Of a DNA stretch of 64,000 nt, positions 59,140-64,000 are shown one piece after another. How positions within the stretch are numbered: position 1 is the first letter of the stretch; every line of letters starts with the position of its first letter. Source of the stretch: an uncultured bacterium. GTDB lineage: Bacteria; Cyanobacteriota; Vampirovibrionia; Gastranaerophilales; Gastranaerophilaceae. The position numbers and the translations under genes were made by a program. A model generated the notes under the pieces. It saw nothing but the letters and a program-made list of their open reading frames with translations, searched no databases and had not been told where the DNA came from. The DNA is taken from the NCBI GenBank assembly GCA_958366705.1, contig CATXCB010000001.1, positions 218,345 to 282,344 of the forward strand, in the 5' to 3' direction.

Positions 59140-60588
59140 ATGAAGATTTTATTTGCGTCTGCTGAAGTTGCACCGTTTTCTAAGGCAGGAGGGCTTGCTG
59201 ATGTTGTTGGCAGTTTGCCGAAAGAACTGGAAAAAGATGCTGAAATTGCAATTTTTACACCTCTTCATGGCTCTATTGATAAAGAAAAGTATGGCATAAA
59301 AGAGCTTGAAAATTCTGAGATGTGGCTGACTTTCGGTAATCAGCCTCATAAGTTTAATCTTTTTATGACAAAGCTTCCAGGAACTGATATAAATGTGTTT
59401 TTTGTGAAAAATGACTGGTATTTTTCTTGTTTTAAGGAAGTTTATCCAAAATACTTAGATCCTCGTTATGAACATGAAAGATATATTTCTTTTTCTCTTG
59501 CGGTTATGGAATATGCCAAAGCTCTGAATTTTAGAGCTGATGTGATTCATGCAAACGATTGGCATACTGCTATGATTCCAATGTATTTGCATTCAAATTA
59601 TAAATTTGATGATTTCTGGAAAAATACAAAGTGTGTTTTTGAAATTCATAATTTGGCATATCAAGGTATTTGGTTTGAAGATGTTATTGATTTTGCCAAT
59701 ATGAGAAAAGATATTGTATATAATCAGTGGGGATGTGAACATTATAACCGTGTAAACTGGATGAAAGGTGCTATTCAATATTCTGACAGAGTCGTTGCAG
59801 TTTCTCCGACATATTCAAGAGAAATTCTAGGTTCTGAGTATGGCGAAAATATGGATTATACTCTGCGGGGAATTCAATATAAACTGCGCGGAATATTAAA
59901 TGGCATTGATTATACAGTTTTTAACCCTAAAACAGACAAGGCTCTTGTGAAAAATTATGATGTAAAATCTATGGCAAATAAAGAAGAAAATAAGAAAGCT
60001 GTATGTGAATACTTTGGATTAAAATATAATCCTGAAAGACCAATAATTGCATTAATCTCTCGTCTTGTCGGACAAAAAGGTATAGATTTGATTCGAGATA
60101 TGCAGTACGAGTTGCAAAATTTGAATGCTGATTTTATTTTTATGGGCAGTGGAGATAATGCGTATGAAAATTTATTTATCTGGTTGTCCAATAATACTTC
60201 TAATATAAGAGCTTATGTTGGTTATGATGCAAAACTTGCAAATTTAGTTTATGCAGGAAGTGACTTTTTCTTGATGCCGTCAAAATTTGAACCTTGTGGT
60301 TTGAGTCAGTTAATTGCAATGCGATATGGTTCTTTACCTATTGTAAGAGCAACGGGTGGTTTGGAAGATACGATAACCGGATATCCTCTTGATAATTCGA
60401 ATGGTTTTAAATTCTGGCAGTATAATGGCTGGGATATGTTGAATGCTATCAAATGTGCTTTGTATGTCTATAGTGATAAATATGTTTTCAATGCAATGAG
60501 AAAATCTGCGATGGAAGCTGATTTTTCGTGGAAGCGCAGTGCCGTTCAGTATATGGATATGTATAAGGAAATAACAGGAAAAGAATAG
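59140..60588 (+). CDS. glgA: Glycogen synthase
   Basis: A 482-residue GT5 enzyme that elongates alpha-1,4-glucan from ADP-glucose. It opens MKILFASAEVAPFSKAGGLA, with KAGGLADVVGSLP as the ADP-glucose-binding N-terminal motif. HANDWHTAMIP follows, then the C-terminal ISRLVGQKGIDL, and the conserved EPCGLSQL near 385. AGAGAGGAAAA is a strong ribosome-binding site. It is separated from the upstream giant gene by 33 bases and could be co-transcribed. Glycogen storage is implied. Confidence 0.96.
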   Translation: MKILFASAEVAPFSKAGGLADVVGSLPKELEKDAEIAIFTPLHGSIDKEKYGIKELENSEMWLTFGNQPHKFNLFMTKLPGTDINVFFVKNDWYFSCFKEVYPKYLDPRYEHERYISFSLAVMEYAKALNFRADVIHANDWHTAMIPMYLHSNYKFDDFWKNTKCVFEIHNLAYQGIWFEDVIDFANMRKDIVYNQWGCEHYNRVNWMKGAIQYSDRVVAVSPTYSREILGSEYGENMDYTLRGIQYKLRGILNGIDYTVFNPKTDKALVKNYDVKSMANKEENKKAVCEYFGLKYNPERPIIALISRLVGQKGIDLIRDMQYELQNLNADFIFMGSGDNAYENLFIWLSNNTSNIRAYVGYDAKLANLVYAGSDFFLMPSKFEPCGLSQLIAMRYGSLPIVRATGGLEDTITGYPLDNSNGFKFWQYNGWDMLNAIKCALYVYSDKYVFNAMRKSAMEADFSWKRSAVQYMDMYKEITGKE

Positions 60589-60625
60589 GTTCTGTTTTTC
60601 TAATTTGTTGGCGAAAATATTAGTA

Positions 60626-60652
60626 GTCATTCGGAACTAGTTTCAGAATCTC
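60626..60652. repeat. Dispersed palindromic repeat copy
   Basis: GTCATTCGGAACTAGTTTCA with GAATCTC is a mutated copy of the GTCATCCTGAAC family. A TCCGGTGAG...CTACTTGCG segment at ~60703-60722 resembles TCCGGCGAGGATACTTGCGG at 1660-1680. The remaining part of the 192-base gap carries a TATAAT-like promoter before 60781. Confidence 0.55.
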
Positions 60653-60780
60653 TAATATCACAGATTCGTGTTAAAGATTTTTCAATAGTTTATCTGTTTC
60701 TTATCCGGTGAGAACTACTTGCGAAATTTTTATTTATATTATATTATAGACATATAATTATAGAAAAGTGAGGTTATTCA

Positions 60781-61020
60781 ATGGATCAAATAATTAAAGT
60801 AGCGTGGGATTTAAACGAAAATACAGATAACAGATACAAGCTTGTATATGAAATTGCTGAACTTGCTAAAAAAATTGTTGATGAAAATCAAGCAAGAAAA
60901 GCTCGCGAAGACTTTGGTTTTGATGAAACTCATGAAACCAGCTATTCAAAAGAAAATCCTGTTGAACATGCTTTGATGGTAAAAGCATCTGAAGCAGATG
61001 ATAATAGATTGGTTGGTTAA
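60781..61020 (+). CDS. RNA polymerase omega subunit-like protein
   Basis: A 79-residue protein. NRYKLVYEIAELAKKIVDEN resembles the omega helix NRYxLVxxxAxxARxL, and PVEHALMVKASE resembles the C-terminal KPVxxALxEI segment. It has a good GTGAGG Shine-Dalgarno. Omega assists assembly of core RNA polymerase. The match is by short pattern only; an unrelated small helical protein is the alternative. It is monocistronic, 97 bases before the phosphorylase. Confidence 0.6.
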   Translation: MDQIIKVAWDLNENTDNRYKLVYEIAELAKKIVDENQARKAREDFGFDETHETSYSKENPVEHALMVKASEADDNRLVG

Positions 61021-61116
61021 TAAAGTTTGCAAAATACACAAGAACATAAGGTTTTTGTGTATTTTTGTGTTTTGAATATTCTAAAGAGAGAACAAGTTTA
61101 GGGTGCGGGGTTTATT

Positions 61117-61920
61117 ATGATAAATGAAACATTAGATTATATTAATGAGTATACTGATAATTTTAAACCTGAGATAGGGTTGATTTTGGGTTCAGGTCTC
61201 GGAGATTTGGCCGATGAATATTGTGAAATAGCTATTCCTTACTCAAAAATACCAAATTTTGCTCCGTCAACTGTTCAAGGGCATAAAGGACAGTTGGTTT
61301 TTGCAAATATTGCCGGTCGTAAGGTTGTTATGATGCAGGGTAGAAATCATTACTATGAAGGGCATTCAATGCAGGAAATAACTTTTCCTATAAAAGTAAT
61401 GAAAGAACTTGGTGTAAAAACTGTTATTTTAACAAACGCCGCTGGTGCTATCAATAAAAGCTTTAGACCTGGTGACTTGATGGTAATTACTGATCATATC
61501 AATTTTATGGGTGCTAATCCGCTGGTTGGTCCTAATGATGAACGGTTTGGTCCAAGGTTTCCTGATATGTCTGAAATTTATAACAAAAATCTTATTAAAA
61601 TTGTGGATGCAGCAGGTAGATTGTTAAAAATAGATTTGAAGCACGGTGTTTATATTGCCTCATCAGGACCAAGTTATGAAACTCCGGCAGAAATTAAAAT
61701 GGCAAGATATATGGGTGCTGATGCTGCTGGCATGTCTACAGTTCCGGAAGCTATCATGGCTAATTATTGCGGGTTGAATGTAATTGGAATCAGTTGTATT
61801 TCAAATTTTGCAAGCGGAGTTTCCACTAAAAAACTTAGCCATCAAGAGGTTATAGAAACTACAAATACAGTAAAATCTAAATTTAAAGAGTTAATATTGA
61901 TGATTTTGAAAAATATATAA
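61117..61920 (+). CDS. Purine nucleoside phosphorylase, trimeric type
   Basis: A 267-residue phosphorylase that splits guanosine, inosine and their deoxy forms with phosphate. It has the trimeric PNP motifs: IGLILGSGLGDLAD (phosphate loop), VQGHKGQLVFANIAGRKVVM, QGRNHYYEGHS, TNAAGAINKSF, and the catalytic Glu in SYETPAEIKM, with Asn in CISNFASG. A bidirectional terminator follows at 61925. It could also act on 5'-methylthioadenosine; the Asn and Glu favour 6-oxopurine use. Confidence 0.93.
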   Translation: MINETLDYINEYTDNFKPEIGLILGSGLGDLADEYCEIAIPYSKIPNFAPSTVQGHKGQLVFANIAGRKVVMMQGRNHYYEGHSMQEITFPIKVMKELGVKTVILTNAAGAINKSFRPGDLMVITDHINFMGANPLVGPNDERFGPRFPDMSEIYNKNLIKIVDAAGRLLKIDLKHGVYIASSGPSYETPAEIKMARYMGADAAGMSTVPEAIMANYCGLNVIGISCISNFASGVSTKKLSHQEVIETTNTVKSKFKELILMILKNI

Positions 61921-61924
61921 GAAC

Positions 61925-61956
61925 AAAAAAGGCGGATTTTTTATTCCGCCTTTTTT
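61925..61956. terminator. Bidirectional terminator after the phosphorylase gene
   Basis: AAAAAAGGCGGA (61925-61936) pairs with TCCGCCTTTTTT (61945-61956) around an 8-base loop. It serves the convergent genes. Confidence 0.92.
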
Positions 61957-61965
61957 AATTACAAT

Positions 61966-62424
61966 TTATTTATCTTTATTTAAGTTATCAAGTTCAGCAT
62001 TGAGTGATTTTATTTGAACTTCAAGTTTTTGTCTTTCATCAATTACCGCACTGAAAGCTTTTTCCAGTGTTTTAATTTTTGCTTCAAGAACTTCTACTCT
62101 GGAAGCATTATTGGAGCCAGATATAGATGTTTTTTCCAGTTCTCTTTGATAAGCTTTTACTTTATCTTTAGTTGCATCATAGAACATGTATACTGTTCCT
62201 GCTCCCGTAAAAATACCGCCTAATAATATAAGTACTGTATAAGTAGAGAGTCTTATTGCTTTCCCCAGATATAATCCGTTTTGTACCCATCCATGTAGAG
62301 CTTTAGGTTCTACCATATTTGCAGTTAAAATATTTAAGATTGCATAATTATTAAAATTGATAATTACTAAATATACGATTGCTAATAATATTATAATACT
62401 TAGAATTAAAAATATTTTTTTCAT
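61966..62424 (-). CDS. Two-helix membrane protein with coiled-coil tail (LapA-like layout)
   Basis: A 152-residue protein. Two transmembrane helices (IFLILSIIILLAIVYLVII, ~4-22; and LSTYTVLILLGGIFTGAGTV, ~60-80) are followed by a charged coiled coil (VEVLEAKIKTLEKAF, then LEVQIKSLNAELDNL). This fits the LapA/DUF1049 type. Position directly after the pseudouridine synthase and 1 base from it, on the same strand, suggests co-transcription. Function unknown. Confidence 0.65.
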   Translation of the reverse strand: MKKIFLILSIIILLAIVYLVIINFNNYAILNILTANMVEPKALHGWVQNGLYLGKAIRLSTYTVLILLGGIFTGAGTVYMFYDATKDKVKAYQRELEKTSISGSNNASRVEVLEAKIKTLEKAFSAVIDERQKLEVQIKSLNAELDNLNKDK

Positions 62425-62425
62425 A

Positions 62426-63343
62426 TTATAGGCTCCTATTTCTAAAGTATTTTAAAACTTTTTCCAACTTTTCATCCGGTTGGATTTCAAGTTCAATTAT
62501 CTCTGCTGAAAAAGGTTTTGCAAATTTTAGGTAGAAAGATTGAAGAACCTGTTCTTCAGTTTTTACTTTTCCCTGCCCTGCACCGTATAAAGTGTCATTG
62601 TATACGGGGTGCTTTTTAAAGCTTGTGTGAACTCGTATCTGGTGGGTTCTGCCTGTTACAAGGTTTAATTCTACATAAGAGGCTTCATTACCAAACCTTT
62701 CAATAACTTTTAGTTTGGTTACACTTGGACGTCCATCAGGTCGAACTGCCATTTTTTTAGGATTTACGTTATTTCTTCCTATAGGATCAGATATAACATC
62801 ATTGTCTCTTGGATAATTCCCCACTAAAACAGCATGGTATTTTTTGGTGAGTTCTCGATTTTTTATAAGAGTTGCCAAATATTCATGTGTTTTGTTGTTT
62901 TTTGCTATCATTAGCAAGCCGGAGGTGTTTCTGTCCAGACGGTGGACTATTCCTCTTCTGAATTCTCCGTTAACATCTGATAGATTTTGACCATATTTAA
63001 ATAAAAGTGCGTTGACAAGTGTGCCGGAATTTTCAAGTGTTGTAGGATGTGTAAGCATTCCTGACGGTTTGTTTACAACAGCCATATTTTCATCTTCCCA
63101 GATTATTTCCAGAGGAATATCTTCCGGCTCAACCTGTAAAACGCTTTCATCTACAAGATTTTCGAATTCTACCCTGTCGTTTTCTCTCAAAATATAAGAC
63201 GGCTTTTTAGCGGTTCCGTTTATTAATACTTTTCCTGATTTTATGGCAGACTGGATTTTAGACCGTGAAATTCCCTCATATAATTCAGCTAAATATATGT
63301 CTAATCTTGTTTCGTCTGTGTTTTCATCAATTATTAAAATCAT
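62426..63343 (-). CDS. rluD: RluD-type 23S rRNA pseudouridine synthase (RluA family)
   Basis: A 305-residue protein with an N-terminal S4 RNA-binding domain (TRLDIYLAELYEGISRSKIQ, ~10-30) and a catalytic domain. The active-site Asp is in RIVHRLDRNTSGLLMIAKN, followed by GRTHQIRVH near the end. RluD makes the pseudouridines at 1911/1915/1917 of 23S rRNA; family members RluA, RluC and RluD are similar, so the target is an inference. The gene directly follows lspA in the same direction, a common arrangement. Confidence 0.9.
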   Translation of the reverse strand: MILIIDENTDETRLDIYLAELYEGISRSKIQSAIKSGKVLINGTAKKPSYILRENDRVEFENLVDESVLQVEPEDIPLEIIWEDENMAVVNKPSGMLTHPTTLENSGTLVNALLFKYGQNLSDVNGEFRRGIVHRLDRNTSGLLMIAKNNKTHEYLATLIKNRELTKKYHAVLVGNYPRDNDVISDPIGRNNVNPKKMAVRPDGRPSVTKLKVIERFGNEASYVELNLVTGRTHQIRVHTSFKKHPVYNDTLYGAGQGKVKTEEQVLQSFYLKFAKPFSAEIIELEIQPDEKLEKVLKYFRNRSL

Positions 63344-63347
63344 AAAA

Positions 63348-63812
63348 TTATCTTCCTTTGTAGAAGAGCAGAATTACTACAAGAGCCATAACTCCTATTG
63401 TTATAAATATATCTGCGACATTGAAAATCGGGAAATTAACAAAATTGAGCTGGATATAATCTCTGACAAAACCCAGAACTATTCTTTCATGACAATTTGC
63501 TGCAATTCCGGCGGAAAGAAGTGAAATAAATGATATAGATATCAGATGAATATTTTTTATATTGTCATGTACATACATAAATAACATTGTTATTGCAACG
63601 ATTGACACAATAATTAAAAATTCTCTGGCATTTTGGAGTAAGCTGAATGCAGCTCCTGTGTTTTTTAGATAATGCAGCTGAAATACTGCGTTTGAATAAT
63701 GGTGACCTGAAGTTAAATTATCAACAATCAACTTAGATGAAAATAAGGCTAAAAATAGCCAGAATATGAAACAAACTATTAGAAAGAAGTATTTACCTAT
63801 TGATGTTTTCAT
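63348..63812 (-). CDS. lspA: Prolipoprotein signal peptidase II
   Basis: A 154-residue, four-helix inner-membrane aspartic peptidase that removes signal peptides from diacylglyceryl-lipoproteins. The motif NTGAAFS is present, and the catalytic pair is Asp in VRDYI and Asp in VADIFITIG. ATG 63812 is preferred over TTG 63824 because GAGG is 8 bases upstream and it gives the family N terminus. It lies 1 base after the stop of the upstream gene and 4 bases before rluD, so all three are one operon. Confidence 0.94.
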   Translation of the reverse strand: MKTSIGKYFFLIVCFIFWLFLALFSSKLIVDNLTSGHHYSNAVFQLHYLKNTGAAFSLLQNAREFLIIVSIVAITMLFMYVHDNIKNIHLISISFISLLSAGIAANCHERIVLGFVRDYIQLNFVNFPIFNVADIFITIGVMALVVILLFYKGR

Positions 63813-63813
63813 T

Positions 63814-64000
63814 TTAATCCTCAAGTTTTATAAAATTATTTTTGGGAATGACATTTACTCTTCTCATAACGCAAGCAAGTCCGGCAACATATATTTGAAA
63901 ATTCCCTTCACTTGCTTTTTTTGCTTTTGAGATTGCAAGAGAGGCAATAGTATATTCATTTAAGTTGTCATTGTTTGCTTTTAGTACTCGTTCGAGAATT
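63814..64000 (-). CDS. C-terminal end of an unrecognised protein (start outside window)
   Basis: Only the last 62 residues are in the window, reading ILERVLKANNDNLNEYTIAS and on through LAISKAKKASEG, then IYVAGLACVMRRV, to IKLED and the stop at 63814. The frame is in order with lspA and overlaps the lspA ribosome-binding region. No family recognised from this fragment. Confidence 0.6.
   Translation of the reverse strand, partial: ILERVLKANNDNLNEYTIASLAISKAKKASEGNFQIYVAGLACVMRRVNVIPKNNFIKLED

Noticed and set aside
60334..60630. 98-residue minus-strand ORF overlapping the end of glgA.
   Set aside because: glgA motifs and start are unambiguous; this is a shadow frame.

Overview
The window is a low-GC chromosomal stretch, roughly one-third G+C by eye. 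It reads as a Gram-negative, probably flagellated bacterium. The best guess is a non-photosynthetic cyanobacterial-lineage gut organism (Vampirovibrionia / Gastranaerophilales-like). This is an inference from the many scattered type IV pilin-like genes with FTLAEVLITLGIIG-type N termini, from lineage-style proteins beginning MGIATCQARFLGITARK, and from the mix of an outer-membrane porin, FliOPQR and the MEP isoprenoid pathway. No rRNA or 16S marker is present to confirm it.

Layout. 1-10 kb: 3' end of ileS, a repeat-filled gap, a pilin gene facing a small XRE regulator, dnaB, a cation-efflux gene, a plant-type glutamate-cysteine ligase, and rsmA-ispE. 10-18.5 kb: a large lineage-type coiled-coil protein, a TrmB regulator, tdk, a carboxy-terminal processing protease, dxr and a sensor kinase. 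18.6-28.9 kb: a compact, co-oriented phage-derived block (zinc-ribbon protein, LuxR-type HTH, amidase, P22-like tail hub, coat protein, holin-like protein, scaffold-like protein, adaptor, small terminase, GNAT, portal, large terminase) with no integrase, repressor or replication gene. 29-39 kb: a 603-residue rod-like protein, rarA, an orphan solute-binding protein, a zinc alcohol dehydrogenase, two pilin-like genes, a porin and a PLP decarboxylase. 39.6-43.4 kb: a flagellar export operon read leftward, headed by a fused FliM/FliN-like C-ring protein followed by fliO, fliP, fliQ and fliR. 43.6-48.6 kb: a small ORF, a CHASE2-GGDEF cyclase, a P-loop/TPR protein and rsmG. 48.7-64 kb: yjbQ, a second pilin/XRE divergent pair, recG, a LysM protein, ruvB, a 1,201-residue zinc-ribbon/TPR regulator, glgA, an omega-like subunit, a purine nucleoside phosphorylase, an RluD-type synthase, lspA and the end of an unrecognised gene.

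Three themes stand out. First, the pilin-like gene at 38955 is separated from a canonical ribosome-binding site and start by a G9 tract. With one G fewer, the upstream start joins the pilin frame without a stop, which suggests a phase-variable pilin (or an assembly error). Second, the phage block looks like a particle-forming module stripped of mobility genes, either a domesticated element or a decayed prophage. Third, dispersed palindromic repeats (GTCATCCTGAAC/GTTCAGGATC type) fill many non-coding gaps and twice supply the translation-start region of a gene. Several genes (rsmA, dxr, rarA, the decarboxylase, the 1,201-residue protein) have a TATAAT-like box 6-7 bases before the ATG and no Shine-Dalgarno, consistent with leaderless mRNAs.
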